Source: Crocodylus rhombifer
Taxonomy: Eukaryota > Chordata > Crocodylia > Crocodylidae
Direction of reading: 5' to 3'
Assembly (NCBI GenBank): GCA_038503035.1
Contig: JAVSML010024419.1
Span: forward strand, 81,737-145,736
Length of the DNA stretch: 64,000 nt
The notes under the pieces are model-generated. The model saw only the letters and a program-made list of their open reading frames with translations. It did not search any database and was not told the DNA's origin. Below are positions 50,987 through 61,674 of this stretch, one piece after another. Within the stretch, counting starts at the first letter, position 1, and each line of letters opens with the position of its first letter. The position numbers were made by a program, and so were the translations under genes.

Positions 50987-51041
50987 CTTCCTCCTGCATC
51001 CTCTGCAGGCACAGGGCCAGGTTCTTCCTCCAGCCCGGCAT
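50987..51041 (-). CDS. GRIP2: First coding exon of a GRIP-family PDZ scaffold (GRIP2 favoured), partial gene
   Basis: The minus strand reads ATG at 51041-51039 and encodes MPGWRKNLALCLQRMQEE plus one extra base, then a consensus donor (GGAAG followed by GTGAGG, the GT at 50986-50985), so the exon ends in phase 1. The ATG has G at -3. From memory, GRIP1 has an alternative first exon encoding MPGWKKNIPICLQAEE; seven of the first eight residues and the later CLQ agree. The differing middle is why the paralogue GRIP2 is favoured, and a phase-1 G fits a glycine codon before the next exon. GRIP proteins are seven-PDZ cytoplasmic scaffolds that bind GluA2/3 AMPA-receptor tails; their alternative N-termini differ in palmitoylation and this form lacks the cysteine-rich b-type start. 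The exon sits inside a CpG island, as expected for a first exon. No PDZ exon lies in the window. GRIP1, or another gene with a similar N-terminus, remains possible. Confidence 0.55.
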
Positions 51042-51454
51042 CCCGGCGCAGGACCGGCGCGGCGAGGCGGCTGCGCGGCTAGCGGCGGGGCCCCGCCGAG
51101 GCGAGACAGGGGCGAGCCGGCCGCTCCATCCGGGCGGCCCCCCGCAGCTCCCAGGAGGAGGAGCCGGGGTCCCCGCAGGTAGGAGCGGAGGGGGCTGGGG
51201 CCGGTGCAGGGGGGACGCAGCCCCCGGCCCTTTCTTGCCTTTGGCCTCTTCGCTGGGAACAGCCCGCGAGTTGCAAGCCGCGCCGGCAGGGCTTAACAGG
51301 TGCCGCCCGCCCGGCCCTCGCCGTCCCCGGGGCTCCGGTGAGACTCTCCTCCGCTCTGCTGTGCCCGAGCCAGAGGCGATGCAGGTCTCCACCCAGGGCT
51401 GCAGCAACAAACGGGGGAAGGGGAAATGTTTTCCACCCCTTTCCCCTCCCTTCT

Positions 51455-51462
51455 CTTATTTA
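51455..51462 (-). promoter_or_regulatory. TATA-like motif upstream of exon 1
   Basis: The minus strand reads TAAATAAG at the upstream edge of the CpG island, about 415 bases before the exon 1 ATG. If used, transcription would begin near 51430. The island could equally initiate without a TATA box, so this is weak. Confidence 0.2.
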
Positions 51463-51628
51463 GGGGGTGGGGAGTTCATCTCATCTTCTGTCTAGGAGAG
51501 GGGCAGGTGAAACGGAACGGGGGGAGCAGTGATTTGCAGTGGAGGCTGCCTCTTTAACTCTGGTTGAAGTTGTACAATAAATGCAAATCTCAGACTCCTT
51601 GCATCATTTAAAAGGTCTGTTGTTTTGG

Positions 51629-51652
51629 TTTTTTTTTTTTTTAAAAAAAAAA
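51629..51652. repeat. T14-A10 homopolymer junction at the edge of the CpG island
   Basis: Fourteen T are followed directly by ten A, about 230 bases beyond the upstream edge of the island. Rigid dA:dT tracts tend to exclude nucleosomes, which would suit a promoter border. A regulatory role is inference. Confidence 0.85.
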
Positions 51653-53889
51653 GGGGGCATGAAGATTCCAGTCCCGACAGCATTCAAAGCTAGATGTGAA
51701 ACTGTCCCTTCGCAAGGGTAAAACAACAAACTTCATTGATTGCCGTTGTCCAAGGTAGAGGCGGGAGGGATGGACCACCTGGGAACTGGGGTACTCGCGC
51801 TGTCCCCTGCCCTGTCTCTGACACATTGTACCCTTGAGCACGTCCTTTATCCCTCCTGTGAAGGAAGCCGGCTCCTGGTGGGTTCAACACATTGATTGTG
51901 ATCTCCTGATTCCTCTAACACTGCCGCTACGCCATAGTATGGTGTGTGAATGAATGAAGGAAAAGAATGTAAATGAGGTGCACAAAGCGAAAGCGCTGTT
52001 CTAAAAACACTTGCACTTTGTAATCAAGAGATGTTGTCAAGTAGGGCAAGGAGTTTGTTCACAACATGGCATCGCGGTGGCACTTTGTCTCTAATGTGCT
52101 GATGGGGCCCCCACATCTCAATCCTGCCAATGTGGGTGTAATGCTTTACTCATGTGAGCAGCCATAAGTGCTTGGGCCTACTCCTGTGAGTAAAGGTGGG
52201 TGACTAGGAGCAGTTTATAGGCTTCATTTTGAATGACGACACACAAATAGTTAAAAATCTCTGCACATTGAGAAGTGCCTCTGCGGTTTCCTAGTATCCT
52301 GGAGTTCTGTTAGTGCCTTACCATATGGGTACAAAGGAGACATTTATTGTGTATGCCATGGCATTCTTGTTTTTAATTTCCTGGGGGCAACGTATCTCAG
52401 CAATGAATGGCAGGTTTTTTTTGTTTTTTGTGAGGCCTTTTATTAGCAGACTGGTAGGTCTCATGCTGTATCTCTGCCTCCGTTATTGCATAGATTATAT
52501 TATGTGAACCGGCAGTTACAGCCTTACAAGAGGAGCGCCCAAATTCTCACTCACAGTGCAATGGAAACTCCTGCCCTGCTTTGAATGGTTGGGACAAGTG
52601 CAATGCTGAGAGAAATGATCCGTCTGGATACAGGTCAGGTTTTCCAGCTTGGCCTGTGGAACCAAGAAAAAAGAATCGGGCGGTTTTGGTTTCCAGCTGA
52701 GTGGAGGAGGGAAGTGGCTAGCACCAGGATGCTGAAACAGCAGGAAGAGACCCTACCCACCACCTTCAGGTTGCCCCTCTGCTCTGAGAAATGGGAGCAG
52801 GAGCCAGAGGGTGAATGTGTAACTTGGTCCATACCAAATTGATTAGCAACACTAAAGATTTCCAAACCCTGGTGAAATCTGGAAGACTTTTTGCAAGAAG
52901 GCATCTTAGTTTCTGACCCCAACTTTAAGGAACCAGTGTTGCAGCTACAGCCCTGTGGATGAGGACTTCATTTTGAAGCTCATGACTGTTACTTGAACTG
53001 GCCAAAGGAGGTACTGTGCATTAGCAAAAGACACCCTGAAAACATGCAAGTATCTGGTTGGTTTTACTCATCTGAGTAGCCCTACTGAATTTATTCATTT
53101 AAAGGTTGGAGCACACAAACTGAAGCCTTAAATAGCAAGTAGAGCCAACAAATTGAATCCAAGTTCATTACCCAACATAGTAATGCAGAGAAATACCACA
53201 AAGGCTGCCTCCCTTACCCAGCTTTTTTCTGATCATAGAGCTATCCATCACCCCCTGGGCAAGAACTTGGTCTAATCCATAGCAATTGAAGATTACAGTA
53301 TTCCAGATTATCAGGTAATAATGGCTGCCTCTTAATGTAGGCACTTCCCAGGGGTGTTTCATGATGAGCATGAGCTGGCAGCAACATCATCCCTTAAACC
53401 CTGACCAAATGCTTCTGGGAGCACAGTAGTAAAGCCAGTTTATGTTCACTCCCAACTGGTAACAAAACATGGGTATCTCTCTTGCCTGACTTACTAACAG
53501 TGTTGAAACCCCTGCCCAGCTGGAACTTCTAACACATGCTGAGAGCTCTTGGCTTCTCTGCATTGAATGTGACAGTGTTCAGCAGTTTGCTTTTAAAGGG
53601 GAAAAATACAGCTCTCAATAGTTTGGTTGCAAAAGTACATGGTACATTGGGGAGTTGCAATGAGTCAGAATTCTTTAGCAGAGTTTAAGGCAGTGTGTGT
53701 CACACTAAGCTATAGAAAGTTTTCTTTTTTTTCCTTTTTCTGTGCACCAAATATTCTAGCTGATGACACAAAAAAAGATTATTGAGAAACTGAGACCAAT
53801 AGGAAGCCAAAATCAATACTAATGAAAGATGATGATGCTTTTCAGCAGTTCAGATGTGAAACTGGGAGCCGATCCTGTTGAGGTGTATT

Positions 53890-53985
53890 CCTGACTTTAC
53901 CTTTGACATAGGCAAGGCCTTTTGACTTTTCCATGTATTAGTGTCCTCATATGTAAATTGAGTCTAATAGCAATCCCCGTACAGT
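53890..53985 (+). mobile_element. MIR SINE fragment
   Basis: TGACTTTACCTTTGACATAG, GCAAGGCCTTTTGACTTTTC and GTCCTCATATGTAAATTGAG match the MIR core order. Confidence 0.7.
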
Positions 53986-56362
53986 TTACCTTGCGTTGCT
54001 GGATTGCTCTAGGTTTTTTCTTCATTGCTGGATTGCTTGGCTTTGAGAATAAGGCCGTCTTGGGCAAAGTGATGACAAGGACACCACCGTAACCCTGCTA
54101 GCTGGGGTTGCTGGTATAACCTTCCAGCTGGGTGTGACAGGCTGCCAGGATTGTTGTCAGGCTGAAATTATTTCTCCTGGATGACATGCACTGGGATATG
54201 GTGACTCATTCATCCAGTCACTGAAGTTATTTAACATGTCCTACATTTCACATGTGCTGGGTTCTCTCCCTTTCCTGGTGCATGGAACAACAGGAAAAGC
54301 CCTGAAGCCCCTTAGATGTAGTAGGCGCTATTTCAATAAAAAAGGCTGTGATTCATGCACATCATTGGGAGCCTGTGGTATGCAGCCAGAATGCCTGTGT
54401 AGACAACTGCAGCTGAGACAACCAGACAACCAGCTGAGATAACTACCCTCCCTTGAATGTCCTTCTGGTTATTTTGCATGAGTATGAAGAAGCAGAGCTG
54501 AGAATGAGTCATTTTGGATTCACCACCAGACTTGCTCAAGTGCAACTGCTTGTTGAACACAGGTTAGAGCTAATGAGGAAGAAACTTCAAAGCTTCATTT
54601 CAGATAAGTACCGCAGGGTTTGGATTCTTGTCCCCCAGTGCAACCAAGTTAAGAAAATAGAGTGGAAATCTCACAAGTAAAGGCTCTGCTAAGTGAGGAC
54701 CTTAGCAGAGGTCCAATGCTTCTGGCCTCATTTGGGCAAGAAGATGATTCTTGCTTCGGAGCCCCAGCTGTATGCTGGTTGTTTTAAAGACAAGCAGGAA
54801 CATAGAGGTCCCTGCCCTGCAGAGCTGACAGACTGAATGAACACAGGGAAGATGGTGCATTACAAATAGAAAATAATTTAAAAATGAGGCTTATTTTCCA
54901 CTTTGTGACCAGATTTGGATGTCCTTGTTTCTCTGGCAGATGGCTTCTGGTTGGTAGGGCACATCAAAAGTAGCTGTTCAGATGACAGAAGCAGGATAGG
55001 GCTCATTCAGAACTTGGTCCTGCACCACCACTCACAGTGTGGTTCCAGGAGGCATCTTAGGTGAGAATTTGGCTCCACCTGGTTTAAGAGTCACCTTGAA
55101 GGGAAAAAAAGTGGAAGGTCTTTGGGTTTTCAAACCTTAAGAAGCAGCTGGGCTCAGTTTGAGTGCTGGGAAAGTATTTTGTGAGTTTTCTAGCATGAGA
55201 TGGGTGTTTGCAACTAGCTGGTCATTTAGCAGCTCTATTTGATATGGGTGCACTGGTTTAGCTGATAGCAGTAGCATCTTTATGTTATTACAAGAGATCT
55301 TCCAAACAATAAGAATAAGCTCGGTAGAAAACCAGAAATAAAGCACTCCAGCACATCTGCCCTTACCAAAAAGCACAAGCTGGTTTATTAAAAATTCTAA
55401 TTTAATTCAAGAGTTAAGCAAACCTGGTTATGCATAGGATGTGCCCAAGCTTTTTTAGCTTCCTCTGGGCATATTTACAGGCTAGGAAGACCATGAATCC
55501 CAAATTCTTCCATCCATCCTTTCTCTAAGGACACATTACTTCCATCGCTGACAGGGGAATCCTTGAAAGCTCTTCTGGGAGCTGGAAAGGACAGCTTTTG
55601 CAATAGCAAGTTATACTGAGCATAGGTGTATGTCTGTGTGGATAAGCTGTATGCTTTTCCCTCACTTAATGAAATGTTACCACTGCCATATGAAATAAAG
55701 TTGTTAGAAATGAAGTTGGCACTGTGGCGCTATCTTTGTTTTGTTAAATGCTGTAGAAAGGAAATTCAGTTGCAGTTGCTTTCAAGCTACACTTTTCCTC
55801 TCCCCCTCCCCTGTCCCTTGTGGACTCTATCTTTCATTCTGTCTACTGTATCATCTTTCTCATTAAGTGGCCTGCACAGCTAACAGCATATTGAAAAGAA
55901 TATAAGAAAAAAAATGACATAGGGTCACATCAGTTTTAATGGAAAATGTTTGTGGAATCAGTAGGAGTCCTGCCCACAGATTGATAGCAAAATATTGCAA
56001 AAAAACCCACAAACCAACCCTAGTAAATTTGCTGTGTGCCAAGTTATACCATGACTGTAAATGTTATCCTCATAAAATTGCTAGTTTATGTACAACTTAT
56101 CAATGAAGAGCATCCAGTCATGATTGAAAATGCAACTATAAACCATTAGTGGGTTCTGGGATTTTTTTGGTAGAGACCTCACCTGTCTTTTGTGTGCACA
56201 GACACTGGCATAACAGGACCTCAATTTGGTCACAGCGCCATCACATGAAAGAAATTTATAAAATTATAGTAATTTTAGAATAGATTGTGCCTGGATTTCC
56301 ACTATTGGAAGTGAATGCAAGCAACCTTTCCAGAAATGGGACAGGATACAAAAAGATCCTTG

Positions 56363-56715
56363 CAGAGGCATAGTTTAAAATGTTGGCACCCTGAGTGGTG
56401 TGGGGGTAGGGAAAGTGAGCACTTGCCCATAGAGGCATTGATGACATGTAGGGGGTGCACGCTGGTGCACATGCACCCCCTGAGATCGGCCGTGCACCCC
56501 CTGGAAGCACCAGCCACGAAACCAGAAATCCCTCCCCACCCCAGATGGCGAATGGTAGCGGGGGGACACCCCCCCAGATTCGGGAGGCACTAGTCACCCG
56601 TGCATAGAGGGGCTGCTGTTTCAACCTACCACAAGCTCCCTGAACACCTGGCACCCCTGCTGAATTGACACCCGGGGTTGGTACCTTGTTCACCTCCCCC
56701 CAAGTTACACCACTG
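56363..56715. mobile_element. 353-bp hAT MITE with target duplication
   Basis: The left end CAGAGGCATAGTTTAAAA and the reversed right end CAGTGGTGTAACTTGGGG are inverted. The flanks GATCCTTG (56355-56362) and GGTCCTTG (56716-56723) agree at seven of eight bases. The core is GC-rich with GTGCACCCCCT repeats. The 156-codon minus frame that overlaps it is a chance frame. Confidence 0.85.
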
Positions 56716-56723
56716 GGTCCTTG

Positions 56724-57800
56724 CACTCCTTTGAGTGAAGTTAATCAGGTGGCTTCTCCTTCATGGCCCAGTTCAACTGGCCCAGTGCAGGCTCTTGAGC
56801 AAGTTACACAGGAGCAGTAGAACCACCCCCACATTCCCAAGGTACAAGCAGCAGCATGTCAGGGTCTCTGTCAAAGGTTATATTGAAACAATGTACCTCT
56901 CTCCCCTGTAATAATTAGCATCAGAGCAGTGCAAGTAAAAATCACAGCTTTTTCTAACCTTCAAATGGGTCACTGTTACCAAGGGTCTAAACCCTCTGAT
57001 ACAGAACCAGGCTACAACCCTTTCATTTCAGTGACTGCTGTTGCAAACCCCCTCCATGGGTGGTTGGTTGTGTCCTGAAAGAGTCATGTAGCCCAAGCAG
57101 CCATCCAATTTAAGGTGATGTGACCAAGTAAAGGAATGCTGTTAACAGCAATATGAAGGTAGGATCAAATAATTTTTTAAAAAATCAGGTGAATATCACT
57201 GATTGATAAAAACACAAGTTGATTCAAACACAAGTCATTTATTAAGGTCACTTATTTGCATTTTTGCTCCAACGGGATGGAAAATGAAGAAAGACCAGTT
57301 ACCATCACATCTGCGTAGAGTGGGTATTGTATTGCTGGCAAATCCAGCAGTGCAGCATGGCTGGGAAAGCACACAGAGTTTATTGGCATTAGAAGAGCAG
57401 TTTCCTAAAAATATTCTATTGCATTTTTTTTACCACATCTAGGATTTGGGGGCTCAAAGTGTCCTGCCATTATTGAAATGTAGCTTGGGAAATGTTACCC
57501 AGACTTACCTGAGTAGAGCAGAGAATTATTTTTCATTGCCAGAAGTTTGCACACAGACAGAAGCACTGTATATATGAACTGTTAAATCCCCAAGTCAACC
57601 CCCCCCCAACAAAACACTTAGTGTTTTGTTCAACCAACTGAACAAATTCATAGTGATGAAAGCTAAAGTGTCCATTCACCCCCTGCATTTTGTGGCTCTG
57701 CTCCAGAGGGTACAGCAATAGCTAGGAGAGCTATAGCAAGAGCTTTGGCCAGCTCTTCTCCCTGCCTCCCCTCCATCAGAACAGTAGCCTGAACAGCAAG
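56724..57800. other. Unique upstream sequence, nothing recognised
   Basis: A nine-C run lies at 57601-57609. No exon or known repeat was seen between the two mobile elements. Confidence 0.4.
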
Positions 57801-57802
57801 GC

Positions 57803-58630
57803 TGGGAACAGAAGTTACACATAAACCAGTTTAAGTGATTGGAAACTGGTTTAAATCTCTAACAGAATAGAAGGTCAGTACACATAAACCAGTTTCAAAA
57901 TGGCTGAAACTGATTTAAGATAAACCTGGTTGAATGTAGTATCAGACTTAACAAATTTATGAAACTTCTGTCCCAGACCCCTTCCTGGTTCAAGTTAAAT
58001 CACAGCCCCCAGCATGCTTTCCAGCCCTGGACTGGGCTGTGCTGTCTGCTACAAACAACAGGGCTGGCCCCACTCCTCTCTTCCCTATCTAGAGCAGTGA
58101 GGGCTGGCTGACAAGGGGGGGAGGGACAAATTTGGCTGGGGATGCAGCCCAGTCTGCAGGGGGGGTAGGGATGGATGCCCTCCCCCCATAAACTCCAGCT
58201 GGGGTCTGAGGCCAGGGAGGAAGGTTAAATTTCGGGGGGAGGGGGGGGAGGAGGAGAGTCTGAGGCCAGGGAGGAGGGTCAAACTTACTTCTGGCTGCAA
58301 CTGTGGACTACAAATCCCAGAGGCACCCACAAGCAGGAAGAAGTGATGAGCAACCCTGCAGAGTGCTGCTGCTACAATTCTGGACTGCAAATCCCAGAAA
58401 CCTCAGGGCAGCAGGAAGAGGAAGTGAACACACAGCCAGAGATACATGTTCAAGCACCCCCTGGCTTCTGGCCTGAGCCACTGCTGGCATATGGCTGCAT
58501 TTTGTGAATCAAAAGTGAATGAGTGTCTAGTTGTTTCTCAGTTTAATCTCTGAAGCTTAAACTAACCTGCAATGACTGAATCAATTCAGCCTCAGGCTTT
58601 TTGACTGTTTGTACTTAGCCCAAGCGACTG
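57803..58630. repeat. Variable-core dispersed repeat, copy B
   Basis: The ends match copy A at 34263-34945 (AGTTACACATAAACCAG, AAAATGGCTGAAACTGATTT; then GCCTGAGCCACTGCTGGCAT, CTAACCTGCAATGACTGAAT). The core holds two direct duplications: GTCTGAGGCCAGGGAGG at 58204 and 58258 (period 54), and GGACTACAAATCCCAG at 58305 against GGACTGCAAATCCCAG at 58382 (period 77). A run of G lies near 58234-58248. No protein domain was seen. Confidence 0.75.
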
Positions 58631-58639
58631 AGTTCAATT

Positions 58640-61460
58640 CATGGGCTTCCCCCAAAATAACCTTCATGCTAAGAGGGCCTGACAAAGGAGGCTTCCAGGA
58701 AGATTGACCACTGAAACAATGAGGCCAAAGCAACATGACAGCCAGAGCAGGGAGACTGAAAACATCTTCACAGAAGCTTCCCTCTGAAACAGTGTCAGCT
58801 GGGGCGGTTTTGAGCTCAGGTCCTGTCTTATGTTAACCTGTGTTGGTTATTGAAGCAGATGCTAATGTCAAAGCCTTGGCCTTGTGTCAACTCAGAATAC
58901 CACAGGGTCATCTTGAAATTCCAGGTACTCTACTACCACTGTTCAGGACTAGGTAGCAGTAGGAGATGCAAGCTGTACATAACTTTTAATTCTTCATTTA
59001 TGAATTCTGGTTTAAAATGGTATTGCTTGCAGAAAATAATTTCTGCTGAATCTTTCCAATGAGGATGGACTTTGGAATCTACTAGAGAGTAGAGTGAGAT
59101 TTGTTCTGCTCCATCTTTGGTGCATTCCTATCCCCTAGAGCTGAAGCCTGCAGTATGGCGTTACAGGGGTACCCATGTTTTGCTTCCTATTGTTCATCAG
59201 TATGAAAGGCTGCAGAGCTCTAAGACTAATCCGCAAGGCAGAGCCAGAGGAGTCTTTTTTGCTCCACACTTACTCAAGAGCCATGCATGTTTAAGCAAGA
59301 AGCAGAGGTCTGTGCCTTTTTCTCCTGCCAACACCATGTAGTTGCTCTTTGCACAAAGCTCCATTGAACCTGCTGTGTATTGATTTCTGGTCTCCCGAGG
59401 CAGATCTAGTAATTCAATACACTGAGGCTACTGACCATGTTACCATGTTATTCTATGTGGTCTCCTATTCCAAACAGTCAGCAAAGTGCTGGAAATGCTG
59501 GTGGCTGCTACAATTGCTTAACACAGTTAACATTTGCTTGTAATTGGAGAATGTGGGAGACAACAGGCATTATCCCAGTTGTTGTTCTTGTTTAAGACAA
59601 CCCCTAGGCTGCCAGCTGACATCTCAATGGTACAGTGCAAGGGGCAGTCCTTTCTCATTCTAAAAACTAGCCTGAATCAGTTATTGCAGTCATTCTTCTA
59701 TTTGGAACTCAAGATAGCACTTTGCACTGATTTGTTGCTATTGTCTATTTGTCCACCAATACTGGCATGGCTCTGTGCACATGGTCCTTAGTATTGTGCT
59801 GGAGTTTCTCCTATTAATGCTTCCTGTCCCTCTTCCCCTTCTCTATAGGTTATTAGAACCATACATACTGATATGAATGAAGTTGCACCAGGACTAGAAT
59901 TTGCCCTTAGTGCAGTTATACTCACTGTCAATCTACAAATGCTTCATTCATCCTAATGCTCTCTATACAATGGTACAGTCATAAAAAGATGCGCTTTCCG
60001 GCAATACATGTTACTGGAAGGTGCAGGGACACTGCATGCTAAATAAAATAAGGGTTCAACCTCAACTCCTCCTTGGTTATTAGTAAACTGGTGAGGAAAC
60101 AGGGAAGATTTGTACGCTGTGGGTAATCAGCAGTCAAACAGGGTTACAGGACGGGAATGAACTGCAGTATTGGAGAAAGTATGTGGCTTTAGAGTTTGAT
60201 TTAGACGCATTTCCACTGGAAAAGCTTGGTTATTTCAAGTTTGTTCTGCTGCAAAATTGCCCGAGTCTGCAATTTTTTGCAGGTGGGGGGAGCGGGGCTT
60301 GCCAACTTTTCAAAGAAAAAATATGTTATGGAGATAGATACATTTCATCTTAGATTGCTCTAATACCTTGGACACTTGCACATGGTGATGTGGTTTAAGC
60401 ACCCAAACAATGACAAGAACAAGGCCTTTCATAGCTAGAAGATTGAGGCCCTCTCCTGAGACTTGATAGAAAATTATTGAACTCTGGCCACTTTGCTAAG
60501 AGTTGCTTTGTATCATCAGTTGTTTCACAGTAAGGCACATCAGTGCTTGAATCTGCATAATGACAACAACCTGGATTAAGAGCAAATAAAGGTTATAACA
60601 TGTTCTTTTTCTGTTCACTGATTCAGAAGTTATTAGAAAGATGTAGTGGTCCAGAAAGCATTTGTACAGCTGTCAGTGCCTCCACATCAATCTATGAAGC
60701 TGATATCTCACAATCTGATTATTATCTTGCTTTCTCACCTACTTTAGAGACTGACATCAGTCTAGCTGTTAGCATCTGAGTAATGAATAAGAATCCATTT
60801 GAGAACAGGGGTAAAGTTAGTTCCCAGGAAAGTGACTGTTAAAATTATATTGGAAATGGCATATGTGCACACACACACTTGAGTGAGGATGAGAAGCAAA
60901 ACTATAGCTGAGATGAAACAATTCCATGATCCAGCATCTTCCAAAGTAACTGAAGCACAAAGCAATGCTGTAGGCATGAGAGAGTGGTACTGCCACTTGT
61001 CTTCCACCGGCATACAACACAATCTTGCAGTGCTGATATTCCAGAATTTGAAGTTTGGTTTATTTCTTGGCACTTGCAAGTGTTTAATTAAACAAACCCT
61101 GGACTTTTGCCCAATGTAATTTTTCATTCCCTCTGAAATTACAAGAGAGCTGGAATAGATTTCACTGTTCTGTATTTTACTACTGGAAGTACTGCAGCCT
61201 GCAACTGTGAGCTTTCAATCAAGACAGATACTTGGTCTCTTTCTTACCACACAAAAAATCCTAGAAGGATGGGATGTGGAGGAAGAGGGAAAAGCTTTCT
61301 ATATCTTGGCAATTATACCTTCCCCAATAATGAACAGCAGCACTTCTCTTACAAAAGGACAGTGTGTTTTTTCCCCAAGTTGCTTACCCAGAAGTTTGAC
61401 AAACAATTGATCAGAATTTAGCAGCAGAAACATTGCTAGTTTCCTCATCGGTATGCCTCA
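58640..61460. other. Unique upstream sequence
   Basis: No repeat or exon was recognised. Overlapping frames of up to 121 codons near 60760-61130 lack domains. Confidence 0.4.
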
Positions 61461-61464
61461 GCCC

Positions 61465-61672
61465 TAAGTTTTTAGGCTAGATATCAGGAGGCGCTACTTC
61501 ACTGTCAGGGTGGCTAGGATCTGGAACCAACTTCCAAGCGAAGTGGTGTTGGCTCCTACCCTGGGGGTCTTTAAGAGGAGGCTTCACCTTGCTGGGGTAC
61601 TCTTTCCTGCCATGGCAGGGGGTCGGACTTGATGATCTGCTCAGGTCCCTCCTGACCCTAGAAACTAAGTGG
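61465..61672 (+). mobile_element. CR1 LINE 3' end
   Basis: TTTAGGCTAGATATCAGGAG, CACTGTCAGGGTGGCTAGGA, TTTCCTGCCATGGCAGGGGG and ACTTGATGATCTGCTCAGG, then CCCTCCTGACCC, are a CR1 C-terminal and 3' end in sense orientation. It belongs to the same subfamily as the inverted copy at 24472. Confidence 0.9.
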
Positions 61673-61674
61673 GG

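Larger units (their letters stand above)
50390..51400 (-). promoter_or_regulatory. CpG island promoter around exon 1
   Basis: CpG dinucleotides are very dense here and nearly absent on either side. The block is strongly GC-rich, with CCCGGC and CGGCCC runs, and spans the 5' UTR, exon 1 and the start of intron 1 of the minus-strand gene. All frames stay open for long stretches because stop codons are rare at this composition. CpG islands of this size mark vertebrate promoters and often start transcription in both directions. On the plus strand GCAG followed by GTAGGAG at about 51175-51186 is a donor-like site that a divergent transcript could use. Confidence 0.85.
51500..56354. other. Sequence upstream of the promoter, mostly unique
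   Basis: Recognised content is the T14-A10 tract, faint MITE traces near 52106-52200 and 53050-53100, a MIR at 53890-53985, and a MIR-like tail near 54300-54345. No exon of a neighbouring gene was recognised on either strand. Confidence 0.4.

Noticed and set aside
50313..51410. 365-codon minus-strand frame through the CpG island, with 200-240-codon plus-strand frames opposite
   Set aside because: All frames are open because stops are rare at this GC content. The minus frame runs past a consensus donor at 50986 and has low-complexity Pro/Gly/Ala/Arg content. Only the 18 codons of exon 1 are kept.
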